Positions 63,920 through 64,000 of a stretch of 64,000 nucleotides of DNA are shown here, one piece after another. Both the position numbers and the translations under genes were made by a program. The notes beneath the pieces are model-generated. The model saw only the letters and a program-made list of their open reading frames with translations, searched no databases and had not been told where the DNA came from. Origin of the DNA: Tyto alba (lineage: Eukaryota > Chordata > Aves > Strigiformes > Tytonidae). The stretch lies in NCBI RefSeq assembly GCF_018691265.1, contig NW_024881282.1, positions 49,173,122 to 49,237,121 on the forward strand. The letters are read 5' to 3'. The first letter of the stretch is position 1. Every line of letters begins with the position of its first letter.

Positions 63920-64000
63920 AATGCACCCCTGGGAACAATCCCTGAAAACTATAAGTAAACAACAGGAACTATAAATCCCAAATGTAAAGAAAACCAGAAA
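63920..64000. other. window end, non-coding
   Basis: Short A-rich sequence after the minisatellite; nothing recognised, and whatever it belongs to continues beyond the window. Confidence 0.4.

Overview
This window looks like intergenic or deep-intronic DNA from a bird, most likely a passerine. It is AT-rich, has few CpG sites, and carries no long open reading frame: the longest is 164 codons and resembles nothing I know. The bird call rests on interspersed repeats: three clear CR1 LINE fragments and four LTR copies of the kind that begins or ends in TGTTGTGGTTTAACCCCAG-like sequence, which I remember as abundant in passerine genomes. L1, Alu and other mammalian repeats are absent. Naming a species or chromosome is not possible from this sequence alone.

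Layout. Bases 1-26099 are mostly unique non-coding DNA with one old CR1 3' fragment (5559-5772, minus), two MIR-like SINE relics (14597-14712 and 16855-16980), homopolymer runs and small tandem repeats. A second CR1 (26100-26570, plus) covers the end of the reverse-transcriptase region and the 3' UTR. Then comes about 9.5 kb of unique DNA up to a full-length 1.04-kb solo LTR (36134-37173, minus). A 629-bp solo LTR of another family (46476-47104, minus) carries an expanded AAT/AAC triplet tract. From 54807 to 56133 there is a pile-up of three LTR pieces in alternating orientation with a 38-bp primer-binding-site-like remnant between two of them. A third CR1 (58105-58566, minus) is a broken reverse-transcriptase C-terminal fragment. 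A third solo LTR (60396-60969, plus) follows, and the window ends in a 25-bp minisatellite.

Three solo LTRs (36134, 46476, 60396) have perfect 5-bp target duplications (ACAAG, GGTTG, TAAAG), which fixes their ends to the base. No gag, pol or env coding sequence remains.

No protein gene can be asserted. The most interesting possible exception is a set of short plus-strand segments flanked by good splice signals (10184-10232, 25330-25393, 37766-37815) whose open frames have compatible phases; the last two would join into a hydrophobic, signal-peptide-like stretch followed by a Pro/Asp-rich stretch. This is inference and could be chance. I found no convincing new biological system.
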